Counted from the first letter of the stretch, positions 11,237 to 22,911 are shown. The stretch: 64,000 nucleotides of DNA from Hedera helix (GCA_947179155.2 OX359270.1:326501-390500), one strand, 5' to 3'. The notes: generated by a model not told the origin, from the sequence alone. Made by a program: numbers and translations.

Positions 11237-14200
11237 TGTAATATCTTGTAATTTTTGCAACTATAAAATTTCCTGAGTAAAATAAAATATTTATTTAAAA
11301 TATGTTTTGTTAATAAATTAAATTTTCATAAGCAAGTTAATTAATTCATTAAATAATAATTAGTGAATTAGTATATTTTTAATTATTTAAATAAGAGAAT
11401 TTCATTTCATTTTATGTTACGATAATTAAACATAACACAAAACATGGCTCAATGTATGTAATTACGCTAAACGAAATAAAAATGTATGAATTAAATGCGA
11501 TAACGGTGTCACGTTATAAAGCGCAATACGAATGATGGGCTAGTGTATAAAAATTGTGCCAAATAGGAGTTTCAATGAGGTACGATATTAATGAATTAAC
11601 TTTCATGAACAGTTAAGAGTAATTAGTTTATTTAAATATTAGTAGATTAATATATTTAGATTAAATAATTAAATAAAGAAATTTATTTATGTGATTATGG
11701 TGTTACGTTGCGATAATTAGTCGTAATACGATTGATGGCCTAATGCATAATATTATATCGACCGGGAATGTATTAACTATAAAATGAGGTCAATATAAAT
11801 ATATTGGAACCAAAATGGTAAATTAAATTATTAATTTAATAAATCTTTATATATATATTAAATAATATATTTAATATATATTAAGTATAATTGTTTGAAG
11901 ACAATTTATTGAATGAATAATGTGATTTGGAAAGCCAGCAAGCTACCATGTAATTGTTGGTGGAGGTTCTCAGTAGCATACACTTATTCATTTCAACATT
12001 CCTTTCATTAAGGTCAGGTCATATACTATCTTAAGTTCAGCAAAGTTTCTACGCTTCAAATTCTAAAGCCAGATAACTCCTTTTTCTTAAGTTCCTTCAA
12101 CTAAGTTTTAGAACTTATGCTTCCTACACCAAATTCACCAACCATTGAGGGAAGCTAGTGAAACGTTGTGTTCCAAATTTGATTTAAAAGGGAATTTTAA
12201 ACAAGTGTTATTCAGGAAGGATTTCAGTCTAGCCATTATCCATTAAAGTCAAATTTCAAGCAATCAAAGAAAGGTATAAATCTCTTTTTTTAATAGATCA
12301 TAGACTTAGTAGCTAGTTGTGGAGATATGAGTTGTTGGTTGTGGGAGGTTATATGTCGGAGAATCAGATGGATTCTGAAGGAAAAAGGTTGGGATTGAAA
12401 TTGCAGAGTTTGATTATGTGTCTATATGCATAAAATCTGAAATTTTCTTGCATGCATGCCAACTGTTTGTGAAAATGCCTCAATGAGGATTTTTAATGAA
12501 ATCATGGAAACTAGTAGTTGATTGTGAATGTGTTATGTGTATACATGATTTACAGATTTGTTTAACTTACAAAAATGCATTGGAAAGAATCCGGAATGAA
12601 GTTTTGAAGAGTTTTATCAAATTGGTTTTAAACTAGTTTTGTACGAAAATTATACTTTCGATCAATTAAATGTATAACTTAAATAAGTTATTTTGAGTGT
12701 GTATTATTTTTTCTAAAATACTATGTAGTGGTATATGTGTTGTGTTCAAATTTGGGAGTCATTGGATGTATAGATTGAAAGTTATAACTTTGCAAAGTAG
12801 TTTGAAAAATCAAAAAAAATTGTAGAAATTGGGATTATGCAACTGCGTCGGGGCGCAATTGCATAGTTCAAAACCTGCGTCGGGGGGCAGTGTACAAAAA
12901 ATGGCTTTTAAATTTTATTTTTACTCCAAGTATTCAAATAGTTTAATATAATAATAATTTATATTTTTAAACATAATCCAACAAGGAATGTATTATATTA
13001 TATACATTAATTTATGATGATTTAAATCTCATTTGAGTTTAATAAATTATGTTTTGAAAAGTAATCCAATGATGAATATGTTCTATAGCATATATTAATC
13101 TATGGTTTCCTAACGAATTCAAATTGGATTTTTATTTTGTAATTAGGAATTTGAATGTTATACCTAAATGTATGGAGTTTTAAATAAGAACTATGAACAT
13201 GATTTTGTGCTTAGTTGTATTAGCATTCAAATGATATAAATAATAATATAATTAACTATTGTTTGAATTAGAGTTTTCAACTTAATAATTATTTAATCTA
13301 GGAGTAAATAAACGATTGAACGGAACGTTATAAACATAATATTTGTTTACGTTATGTAACGACATTGGTTATATTATCTAGGACATACTGCAATGATAAA
13401 GTTACGTTGTAGCGTGAATGTGTTATATGTTAAAATTATTAATAACATGCGTTAAATGACATAGGTTGCACGACGATCGATAACGTCCCGAATTTTCATA
13501 AATGACTTTAATTGATAGTGTAATCGTCGCAGAGACAAGTTTCCTTTTCTCTTGCACTTTGTGCAACAATGTGGTTTTAATTATCGAATTTCATTTATGT
13601 TATGAAATTCTTCTTGATTATTGAGTAAGGATTCTAATTATGTTTCCAATCATTATTATCGAATCTCAATTGGTACTTGTTTGTTTTAAAAATGATATTA
13701 TTAATATTCAAATTGCCGTCTTATTTCAAGAATCTTTTCAAATGAAAACTTTCATTGTACGTCTATGCTAATTGATTCGGCAAGACGCTTATTAATACAT
13801 GTTTATTAAATCTATGATTTTAATGAACTATTTCTTGTTTATAATAGTCGTTGTTGAGAAATATTATTCAATTACCAAATCGAGCTATTGTTTGTAAGTT
13901 ATTCATAGATTAGTTGTTAGTGAAATTCTACATCGTTTGTTCTGGTTAGACAATTATTGATATATGATTATTGAATTCATACTTTTTATAAAAGCTAATC
14001 CAAACCAAATCGTTTTTGTACGGATTCAAATGGTGAAAACTGAGACGAAGAACCCTATAAAGGGAAAAATGATATCGAATCCTAAAATTTCAACTTACGC
14101 TTATGCGCTTATATGTTTGTGCACAGTACATAGTACAAAAGGCTAATCCCCTTACGTATATACAAAATAGTACAGTTTTATGACTACTAAAGGTTATTTA

Positions 14201-14716
14201 ACCTCAAACTAGTTTACGGTCTTGCAACCCTCAGTATTGTCTTGATTTCAAAATAAATCAAAAGTTTGAAGAACAATTACTTATTTCAATTCACAGTTTT
14301 TGTTCAACTGTTGAATTATTTTGTTAAAACTTATCCAAATACGAACTGCTTATCTTAAACTGTTTTACTTACTGAACATTTTGATTGCTCATTATTGCTT
14401 GAACATAACATTTCAGCTAAGAACGAACCGTTTGGAGGGACAACGACAAACAAAGGAAAAGAGAAGGCGCACAAATAGTTGTTATCTGTTTTAGTTATTT
14501 TGTTTTAAACTATATAAATACAGTCATGTAAATATTTATTTTTTATATGTTGTAATAGTTAAGGTTAGATAACCTGGGAACGTGTTATGTAAGTTTTTGT
14601 AATATTACAAGTCAAGTTCATATTGTATGGCATGAAATATATTTTAGACATATGAATATGTTGGATCGTGAGCACCGAATTTGAGTTTCAAGGAACCCGG
14701 ATTTGAGGGCGTCATA
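11237..14716 (+). repeat. Solo LTR of a chromovirus-like Gypsy element (3480 bp)
   Basis: Starts TGTAATATCTTGTAATTTT and ends GGATTTGAGGGCGTCATA, the end being CA changed to TA. Perfect 5-bp duplications ATTAT lie at 11232-11236 and 14717-14721. There is no primer site or coding region, so this is the product of recombination between the two LTRs. Two GCGTCGGGGCGC-like patches occur near 12845-12890. Any short open frame inside is by chance. Confidence 0.8.
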
Positions 14717-14837
14717 ATTATCTTCATTTGAAGAGAAAAATTGGTCAAAGTATTTGAGATAATTATTGATTGATATTATTTATATTATCTCATACTTATT
14801 TATATTTATAGATATATAAATATAAATTATTATACAC

Positions 14838-14889
<52 letters not shown>

Positions 14890-15804
14890 CTTCTATTATA
14901 TCAGATAAAAAGTCTGAGCTTAGATTCTGAATAGGTGATAATATTTCTCCTAAATGAAGGACTTATTAATCGAGCTTCTAGAAAGCCTTTTATTGATATA
15001 AGTGATTTATATAAATTAATTTTATATAAATCATAGTTACGAAACTTTAAGTTTGGTTCAATATTTAGTTACTGCCAGTGATAATATTCTTCCTAAACGA
15101 GAGAATTATTTAACGAGTACTACTAAGTAGCCTTATTTAAAGTGATCACATCATAGATCAAATATATCAATATATATAGATTTGAGGAAAACAAATTTAT
15201 TTGTCATATCAAGTATTATTTAACTGTTTGTATAAAAGTTATTTAAACTTTTATATTACAAATATATTTGATTATATCTGCTTACACAGAAACATATCAC
15301 TCACTATAAAAGTTATTTAAACGTTTATATCCAAACTTAAATATTTATTTGCTTAATTCAATAAGCACATTTTATAAAAGAAAAGCTAACCTTTATAAAT
15401 TTGCACTGAAAATTTATATCTGCCTATGTAAGAAGTATATTTCAAAAACATAATTTATTGAAAAAGGTTGGTTTATTGATTTTATTTTTCTATGAGAAAA
15501 AAAGAGTGATCCTTTGACCAAGACCAGAGTCTTAGAGAGGTCAACGGGTAGTTGGGTTTCTAGTGTACTTGTGAGGCGAGGGACAAACTTCTTGTTTCAA
15601 GACCATATTATTATAAAACAAAAAGTCAAGTGAGTTAGTTGTCTATATATCTATAAGAAAAAAAATAATGATTCTTTAACTAAGACCAGAGTCTTAAAGA
15701 GGTCAACGGGTAGTTGGGTCTCTAGCTTGTGAGGTAAATAACTGACTTTTTGTTTCAAGATCAGATTATAAAGCAGAGCTAGACTCAAAAACAGGTACAA
15801 CTAC
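14717..15804. other. Intron 2 stretch with TA microsatellite and a direct duplication
   Basis: Contains (TA)n at about 14841-14887. Two diverged copies of a block of about 130 bases, sharing GACCAGAGTCTTA and GGTCAACGGGTAGTTGGGT, lie at about 15490-15640 and 15655-15780. No coding region was recognised. Confidence 0.5.
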
Positions 15805-16301
15805 TGTTGGGCTACGTATTTTACTAGTATAAATAGAATATCAATGATGGGCTTGGCCTTGCAGACCATTAAGTCTAGTGCACACACAAGAGGACTCCTA
15901 AATTCGATAGGTTTGGGATCGCTTTCCTTATCGATTCGGATACTAATTAGTTACCATATCTAATATTAATTGGTATGGGAGTTACCTATCTAGCATTGAT
16001 TAGCGTGACAGTTACCTTCTCTATCAAGAATTTTGCTACACAATTCCTATTAGGAATTGGAGTCATGTTGAGCAATATAAGTACTATAAATACATAGTGA
16101 ATAATAGAGGTACACACATCTAATTCTACCTACTAAATACTTAAGCCTCCATTATTGACACATCTTGAAATCTGTACTTACTCTCACATCGGAGGTATCC
16201 CCTGGCGGCTCAAGCCGTCAAGTACTTCTGTTGATTCTTTCTATGTAAGTCCCAGTCCGAACCGGTGGTTGAACGTGCGAACGAAATTCGAGCGTTAACA
16301 T
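15805..16301 (+). repeat. 5' LTR of the TRIM-like element
   Basis: Starts TGTTGGGCTACGTATT and ends GAGCGTTAACA. It matches 17467-17962 throughout. A TATA-type ACTATAAATACATAG near 16082 is a likely promoter. Confidence 0.85.
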
Positions 16302-16302
16302 T

Positions 16303-16319
16303 GGCGCTAGAAGGAGGGC
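16303..16319 (+). other. Primer-binding site of the TRIM-like element
   Basis: TGGCGCTAGAAGGAGGG begins one base after the LTR end and starts with TGG, as needed to pair with a tRNA CCA tail. I did not identify the tRNA with confidence. Confidence 0.6.
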
Positions 16320-16366
16320 CTTCTGATATTTAGTAGAGACGACCTTTTCAACCAAAAACAATTAAG

Positions 16367-16603
16367 ATGGCGACCGCATTGCCCTCAAAGAGCCAAAATA
16401 ACTCTCGAATAGATACACACTCGCAGTCACATCACACAACCAATGCTGACAGGCAGCGTCGCCTTCGAGAGATGTTTGATAAAAAGAAAGCTCTTAATCT
16501 CCAGCAAGAAGAGCTTGATAGACAATATGCAGACTTGGCCAAGGCTAGAAAAGATTTGTTGAGCCAGAGAGGCTCGGCCTTCCGCTCAGGCCGCCATGGT
16601 TGA
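16367..16603 (+). CDS. Short Gag-like frame of the TRIM-like element (78 aa)
   Basis: Begins MATALPSKSQNNSRID with ATG 47 bases after the primer site, the usual gag position. It is polar, with a probable coiled coil (RLREMFDKKKALNLQQEELD) and a basic end. It resembles the N-terminal coiled-coil region of Tat-type Gag in composition only. It stops before any capsid-like domain, so it is probably a truncated remnant. Function unknown. Confidence 0.45.
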   Translation: MATALPSKSQNNSRIDTHSQSHHTTNADRQRRLREMFDKKKALNLQQEELDRQYADLAKARKDLLSQRGSAFRSGRHG

Positions 16604-16930
16604 CACATGTACAGATCGTTGTTGCGACCACCATCCTGACCATAAGACAATCAATTCCCGATCTGTAACTTCTAGAGACCTAAGAAAAAGATCGAGATCT
16701 CCTCTACGTCATAACAGGGATGATCGAAAAAGCTTCTTTCCTCCTAAAAGCATACTATCTTCGGGTCTGCACGATTCACTGGGTTCAACAATTGTAGTCT
16801 TACTTGGCTTTCACCACAGCTTCCTCTTCGGTCTGACGTCCTCGAAACCCTGAAGACTTCTATCTTCGGGTTAGTTGTCTTGGAATCCCGAAAAAGCTTA
16901 TTTTCTCCCGAAAGCATACTTTCTTCGGTC

Positions 16931-17372
16931 TTTTCCCTTTGGTCTGATGCCTAAACCTTTGGGCTCTCGATGGAGTTTTCCCTTCGGTCTGATGCCTCCG
17001 GGATCCCGATGGATCTTTCCCTTCGGTCTGATGCCTAAGCCTCTGGGCTCCCGATGGAGTCTTTCCCTTTGGTCTAATGCCTTCGGGCTCTCGATGGAGT
17101 TTTTCCCTTCGGTCTGATGTCTTCAGGCTCCCGATGGAGCTTTCCCTTCGGTCTGATGCCTTCGGGCTCCCGATGGAGCTTTCCCTTTGGTCTGATGCTT
17201 CCGAGCTCCCAATAGAGTTTTTTCATTCGGTTTGATGCCTTCGAACTCCCGATGGAGCTTTCCCTTCGGTCTGATGCCTTTGGGCTCCCGATGGAGCTTT
17301 CCCTTCGGTCTGATGCCTCCAGGCTCCCGATGGAGCTTTCCCTTCGGTCTGATGCCTTTGGACTCCCGAAAG
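16931..17372 (+). repeat. Minisatellite, about 11 units, period settling at 39 bp
   Basis: Units carry CCCTTCGGTCTGATGCC followed by GGGCTCCCGATGGAG. Spacing is 40-45 bases in the left units and 39 in the right ones. As 39 is a multiple of three, several frames stay open on both strands and give 13-residue peptide repeats (for example GSRWSFPFGLMPL forward, GIRPKGKLHREPK reverse). These look like consequences of the repeat rather than genes. Confidence 0.85.
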
Positions 17373-17466
17373 AACTCGTCCATCACAGCCATTGCAGTCT
17401 TTGGACTCCCAGAGCCTCGTATCTACTCCTCCAACCCATTTCATATGCTGAAGGAGTGGGGGGCAA

Positions 17467-17962
17467 TGTTGGGCTACATATTTTACTAGTATAAATAGAA
17501 TATCAGTGATGGACTTGGCCTTGCAGACCATTAAGTCTAGTGCACGCACAAGAGGACTCCTAAATCCGATAGGCTTGGGATCGCTTTCCTTATCAATTCG
17601 GATACTAACTAGTTACCATATCTAATATTAATTGGTATGGGAGTTACCTATCTAACATTGATTAGCGTAACAGTTACCTTCTCTAACAAGAATTTTGCTA
17701 CACAACTCCTATTAGGAATTAGAGTCATGTTGAGCAATATGAGTACTATAAATACATAGTAAATAATAGAGGTACACCCATCTGATTCTACCTACTAAAT
17801 ACTTAAGCCTCCATTGTTGACACATCTTGAAACCTGTACTTACTCTTACACCGGAGGTATCCCCCGACGGCCCAAGCCGTCAGGTACTTCTGGTGGTTCT
17901 TTCTGTGCAGGTCCTAGTCCGAACTGGTGGTTGAACGTGCGGACGAAATTCGAACGTTAACA
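17467..17962 (+). repeat. 3' LTR of the TRIM-like element
   Basis: Starts TGTTGGGCTACATATT and ends GAACGTTAACA, preceded by the polypurine tract. It is the pair of 15805-16301. Confidence 0.85.
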
Positions 17963-18583
17963 GCTATGTTTAAGGAAGGAGCGGGGAGCTAATGTCCAAG
18001 ATAAATAGTTGCATGTATAGTTGAAAATTGAACTAGAAAAACTTTGTAAATGCTTATCCGCCTATTGAAGGAATACTTATTACTGATAGTAATAGGATCT
18101 CAAATCCTGGAGAGAAGCTTGAGACTGGACGTAGTAACATACCCAAGTTATATGTTGTGAATCAGCTAAATCTCTATGCATTGTATGATTAAATTTTTGT
18201 TGTCTTGCATATTAATTTATTATACTGCAAATTAATTAATCAAAAATTCAAAAAGGCCTAAGATAATTTTTAATCGATAATAAAAATTATCTAGATTATC
18301 TATTCAATATCCCTTCTAGATTATTACTGGACTTTCAATTTCATCAAAAAAAAAAAAGTACCAAATGCCCAGCTGATAGTCAGTTATTAACCAACAATCG
18401 TCCCAACTCCCATGATCGACAACAATGCATGCAGCCATCTCAATTGAGATGGCACAAACTAGTTAATTGGTTTAATAATTATGAAGTTTGAAGTGACAAA
18501 GTCGCAAAGTATTTGAATTATGAGAGAAATTAACTTCCCACAAATAATTGGTTTAAGAAAAAATCAGAATAAAGAAAGCATAC
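17963..18583. other. Intron 2 sequence next to exon 2
   Basis: AT-rich DNA without recognised features beyond a short A-run near 18347. Confidence 0.5.
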
Positions 18584-18712
18584 CTTGGACGTTGTAACGG
18601 GGCTGTCACCACAGCCACGGCTGTTAAACACCACAACTCTCCATCCTTTACTTTTGGCTCTTATTAGCTTATGCCTTGCATATGAATCCTCACTTCCCCC
18701 TGTTAAATCTGG
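18584..18712 (-). pseudogene. Exon 2 of the EMB8-like hydrolase (43 codons)
   Basis: Acceptor GGATGCAG precedes 18712 and donor AAG/GTATGC follows 18584. It encodes PDLTGGSEDSYARHKL and GWRVVVFNSRGCGDSPVTT, the core EMB8-family block. The exon is intact in itself. Family members usually read PGLTGGS here, so PDL may be a substitution in the oxyanion region (from memory of the family; not checked). Confidence 0.88.
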
Positions 18713-18950
18713 CTGCATCCAACCATCCTAATTATTATTATTATAAGCTCTACCACATTTCTTGACTAACAATATAGGATGAGTACATGTGAAGTTATAC
18801 TGATAAGGTGCTATAACTCACCACAGAGAAATAATTTTTAAGTCTAGTACTCCCTCCTCCCCATAATTGCAAGGCCCATTTGACTCTTCCACGCATGTTA
18901 AAGTTTTGCCAATGACCCAAACGATATCTAAAGGCTAGTCTTTTTTAATA

Positions 18951-19113
18951 CTCTCTCCATTCCAGTGAGTAATACTTTTTAAATAGTTTATAATATTCAT
19001 CATTATATTAATTAAAATTAAAAGAATATATATCAATTTTGACTTTAAAAATCTTTTATGTTGACTTTAAAAATTCAACATTGATCAAATAATATGAAAC
19101 AAAACGAAGGGAG
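18951..19113. mobile_element. Stowaway-like MITE (163 bp)
   Basis: Starts CTCTCTCCATTCCAGTGAG and ends CGAAGGGAG with TA on both outer sides. This fits the CTCCCTCCGT...-type ends and TA target site of Stowaway (Tc1/mariner) MITEs. A similar CTCCCTCC fragment is at 18852. Confidence 0.65.
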
Positions 19114-19119
19114 TATAAG

Positions 19120-19415
19120 TAGGGCTGTTCAAAATTTTCAGTCCAACTGGTATACCGGACCGGTCGGTCCGGTATACCGGTTCAGTAATTTTTGGTTCGG
19201 TACATTCTAGTTTTCTATATTTTTTGATTTTTTATTATTAATAATAAAAATAATAATAAAAAAAAAATAATAAAATAAAAATTATAATAAAATTCGGTAT
19301 AACGAGTAAAAACTTGTACCAAACCGATTCAACCGGTTCCGATTTCGATACCGAATTTTGTACTTTTTTGGTACCGGTTCGGTCCGATCCGATTTTTACC
19401 GGTTGAACACCCCTA
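19120..19415. mobile_element. hAT-type MITE (296 bp)
   Basis: Ends TAGGGCTGTTCAA and, inverted, TAGGGGTGTTCAA. It is flanked by perfect 8-bp duplications AGTATAAG (19112-19119 and 19416-19423). The interior is rich in ACCGGTTCGG-like motifs. It landed on the right end of the Stowaway-like MITE. Confidence 0.85.
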
Positions 19416-19423
19416 AGTATAAG

Positions 19424-20816
19424 ACAAAAATTTTTTTTAGATGAATTATCAATACTAGTTTGGTAGCCTGTGCAAAGCACGAGCCTCAGTGATAAATTCC
19501 TGCGTATTCGACGTTAAGTAAGTTAAGTTATATGAGAAGATTATAAAAATGAATGGAGACTCATATATGTATTGAGATTGATAATCTCTTAAAATATAAT
19601 TAAAATTTTATATTAAATACATTGTATTATTATTAGGCTATTGATCATTTTATTTTAATGTTTGATAATATATGCACGAACCTTTTATTTTTAGAAAAAG
19701 GCTAAATTATTGCTGAAAATATATCCCAAAATCTATAAGAATTAGATAGTGCGATATAAGATTACAAAGCTGTCTGCTGCATACAAAGGAAATTGATATG
19801 TTTTTTTTTTCATATGTTACTACTCTATTACTGTTTTTACTTTCTACAACTGTTGCTACCATTTCTTATTAAGACTGCTGCTACTAATCTTCCTACAAAA
19901 CAGCTCCTAAATATTTCTCATTGCCTCCAAGAACTCCACTCTTGTACATTTGGATTCCATTTGAGCAAGCTCATGTTGTCCTTCTATCAGTCTTAGATTC
20001 CAGATCTTGTTTGCTTCATTTAGTGCATGCTCCTTTCATAGAACATTTGTGAGCATATCTAGCATGTATTGGGTTTGTTTGGATCTGATCTACTTCAATT
20101 ACATGACAAAAATGGCTTTCTAGTTGCTCGAGTTCCTTCTCGTATATATGGTCGAGATCTACTCTAAAAAGGATCCTTATTATCCTGCATGGATTTAAAT
20201 TGCAACAAAGATTCCACCTTAGTATACTCTGCTCCCCACCTTCTCTAGCTTTCCTTTATTTGCACATCCACAGCAAAAAAATGAAATTCTGATGCATAAA
20301 AAACATAGTATATCCTAAATAATCTAACATGGCAAGGCTCTTGCCATTGTAGTTCAAGGCCACTACCATCTGGCAATGCACCATTTACACAAAATGCTTC
20401 ACCGACCATAAGAAAAAATTACTTATAAAAAATTACTTTGCACTTATAAAAAAAAAAAATGCACATGCATATATACATGAAAAAGTCCTCAGCTGCTCTT
20501 TTTCTGTGAATTGCAAACCTGCTATACACAATCAAAATTCATTAATCAGGTCAGTCCCATATTCCTCATAACTTGCATTTGATGACAAAAAAATTGTGGG
20601 TAATATGTTGAAAAACAAAAACGCAAAATACTTGAAAAATAAACTCCTCAAAATCATTTCACAAAATGGCAATTCTTAAAGTCATAAAACATAACAGAAA
20701 AAGATGTCTTAACTTGGATCATGTCAAATCCAAAAAGATATAATAAACCATCCCAACAATGACATTTAAAATGGCATGACTAAGAATATAACCAAAAACT
20801 CCTTTAAAATTGATTA
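19424..20816. other. Intron 1 sequence without recognised gene
   Basis: AT-rich, with poly-A and poly-T runs. It is also the region downstream of the nested gene and should hold its 3' untranslated region and polyadenylation site in the first few hundred bases below 20817. Confidence 0.45.
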
Positions 20817-21649
20817 TTACTTCCACTTCTTCCCGGAAGCCTTCTTCTTGCCTATAGTGGTACACCTTTTGTGCTTTGAATCCCAAAAAAATACCTGCAA
20901 CGTAAAATGAATTTCATTAAGAAACAACATTCTAAAGAGGATAACCTGGAAGAAAAAAACATCACGTCAATTTAGCAAAACTATAACATCAGAAATTAAC
21001 CAATTGAAGCCAAAAATTACGAAAAGGAAAACACATACCTTCACATCAATCCAACCAGTTGCTTATAAAAAAGAGTGTCCAGTTCTACTTTGAAAATGAA
21101 TTGCACGCGAGCATTAGTTCATTTATAGATTGATACTGCACATGTATCCAGGAAAAAAAGAAAATTTCTTTAAAGAAAATTAGCATATATGCAAAAAATA
21201 AATTCTTGATTAATTTGCATAGGGTGGGGTGACTAAATATTATGGACAATAAGCAAAAAATAAAATTGTCCATTAATCATCCAACATTTAAAAGCAAATC
21301 AGATGTGTTTTTGCTGGAGCCCAAAGGCCCCAAAAACTAAAACAAAAAAAATAAAACAAAATTAAAGAACCATATTTTCTTTCATTAAAAATGCAAATTA
21401 GACACCATCTTTAAGTTTCAATTACTATATCATTCCACAATTATATATATGCACCTTCTCGTCAAACTTAAAAAGGGTCTTCTTTGTGGCTGTTCTTGCG
21501 TTTATAGTACCTAAAGATTGAGATTTATGGGGAATTGGAGAAGGAGAGACTGACTTGAAAGAGAATCCATTTTTGCAAAAACCCGATTTAGAAGACCCAA
21601 TTGAGATTCGTTTGGAGCAAAGTGAAGAGAAGGCAATAGAAGAAGCCAT
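20817..21649 (-). CDS. Nested small gene: predicted plastid-targeted basic protein, 2 exons, 90 aa
   Basis: Exon 1 is 21455-21649 (65 codons from ATG) and exon 2 is 20817-20894 (25 codons and TAA). The donor is GAGAAG/GTGCAT and the acceptor TTGCAG/GTATTT; both are phase 0. The N-terminus (MASSIAFSSLCSKRIS, then rich in Ser and basic residues) looks like a chloroplast transit peptide. The C-terminus is short and very basic (FFWDSKHKRCTTIGKKKASG). The size and charge suggest a small plastid ribosomal or nucleic-acid-associated protein, but I do not recognise the family. It lies on the same strand inside intron 1 of the EMB8-like gene and has its own TATA box. The model rests on sequence signals only. 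Confidence 0.6.
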
Positions 21650-21757
21650 TTTGGAATAGGTGTGTATTCAGTATTCACACGGGACTTAAAATCCCAAATC
21701 GCACGCAGCAACAACAACAATTGTGGAGGCAGAGTTTATGAAAGAGAAGTGCTCCTC

Positions 21758-21768
21758 TTTTATAAATA
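21758..21768 (-). promoter_or_regulatory. TATA box of the nested small gene
   Basis: Minus-strand TATTTATAAAA lies about 110 bases upstream of the ATG, which would give a leader of about 80 bases. Confidence 0.6.
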
Positions 21769-21826
21769 CGACTGAAGCTGCTAACGGGTTGAGTTTTCGG
21801 GTGTACTTTATGGAGGGAAAGATGGG

Positions 21827-22010
21827 AGCAAAGTGAGAATATACTTGATGACAGAGAAACTAGAAGCGGAAGCGGAAGTTGAAGAGGAAGAGGACAAAAG
21901 TGGAAGAGCAACCAAATAAGGGTAGCAAAGTGAGAATATACCTGATGACAGAGAAACTGGAAGCGGAAGGGGAAGAGGAAGAGGACAGAAGTGCAAGAGG
22001 AACTGAATAA
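21827..22010. repeat. Tandem duplication, period 97 bp, two copies
   Basis: Both copies begin AGCAAAGTGAGAATATAC (21827 and 21924) and continue through a purine-rich GGAAGAGGAAGAGGACA tract. They lie just upstream of the nested gene, so they may affect its promoter. Apparent open frames on the minus strand are serine/proline/leucine-rich products of this tract. Confidence 0.75.
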
Positions 22011-22410
22011 TTTTCCAAGCCAATCGAGTTGACTCATTCTAACCATCCGAGACAACTCGCTGATTTTTACATTTTTAGTAAGTTGATCGCTTGATCTTAT
22101 ATTTGGAAACCGATGGAGTATCATGTTTTAAGATTAAATTTGTAATTAGAGAAAAACTATATGTTGACTGACTTCTTACAAAAGTCAAATGGGAGTCCAA
22201 CGTGAGACAAAGGAGTGATCAAGACTATCACATTACCAATCAAATGTGCAATTATTATTTATCCATGAGTTTACCACATTATGCAATTCAAATTCAGTTA
22301 CACGAAATCACATAAGCATATATACAAGTAGCACCAACCCCATGATGAATATAGCCCTAATAGTACAACTTTTGCTGCGAGGGAAAGAGGAGAAATTGAC
22401 GAAGACGCAC

Positions 22411-22443
22411 CAACAAAATGAGGACAGTAGAGTGGGGAGGCAA
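22411..22443 (-). pseudogene. 3' end of EMB8-like exon 1, beyond the Copia insertion
   Basis: These bases complete exon 1 after the Copia element; 22439-22443 (GGCAA) is the duplicated target. They encode PHSTVLILL and end at donor TTGTTG/GTGCG, leading in phase to exon 2. Confidence 0.85.
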
Positions 22444-22819
22444 TGAAGGGAATTAAACCGAAAATTCCCGAACCTGTGAGAAACAAGATGGAAGAAAAAC
22501 ACACGCTAAAGAAAAAATAATCACACGCACAAGACAATATTTACGTGGTTCGGCAATTTGCCTACTCTACGGAGTTGCAGGGATTTTTAATATTATCAGA
22601 AAACGGCAATACAGTCTCCTCTCTCAGAAAATACGACATACTGAAACCCTAATCACAAAATTCCTTTTGTACATCATGCGCACATTAATTTCAATGGGCT
22701 ACAAAACAGGCCAAAAAATTTTCTCCATGGACTAAGCCTCAGAAAACATCCCATTAAAAATCCACGCAACATTTTTCGGGTCGGGTCGAAATATAACTAG
22801 ACTCCACAAAAGCCCAACA
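22444..22819 (-). repeat. 3' LTR of the Copia element
   Basis: Minus-strand start TGTTGGGCTTTTG at 22819 and end CCCTTCA at 22444. It lacks the 20-bp duplication present in the partner. Confidence 0.9.
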
Positions 22820-22911
22820 AATCTCCCACTTGGAGACTAGTTCAATCATCAACATTAAACCGCAATCTTTCAAAAAACGATCCCCCATCCCTACAACTCA
22901 TCCTCCCGTCC

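Larger units (their letters stand above)
15805..17962 (+). mobile_element. TRIM-like non-autonomous Gypsy-type retroelement (2158 bp)
   Basis: Two LTRs of 497 and 496 bases enclose about 1.17 kb with a primer site, a 78-codon Gag-like frame, a minisatellite and a polypurine tract (AGTGGGGGGCAA at 17455-17466). The LTRs differ at roughly 5 percent of positions, mostly transitions, so it is older than the Copia copy nearby. Flanks ACTAC (15800-15804) and GCTAT (17963-17967) could be a GCTAC duplication with one transition each. No protease, RT or integrase is present. Confidence 0.8.

Noticed and set aside
13964..14146. A 60-codon frame inside the 3.5-kb solo LTR
   Set aside because: Short, no recognisable domain, and within a repeat with defined ends.
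17123..17549. Overlapping frames on both strands with peptide repeats as a novel repeat protein
   Set aside because: They follow from the 39-bp minisatellite in all frames; no start context, promoter or conserved domain supports them.
21675..22124. A 149-codon Ser/Leu/Pro-rich frame upstream of the nested gene
   Set aside because: It is produced by the purine-rich tandem duplication and overlaps the TATA box of the better-supported nested gene.
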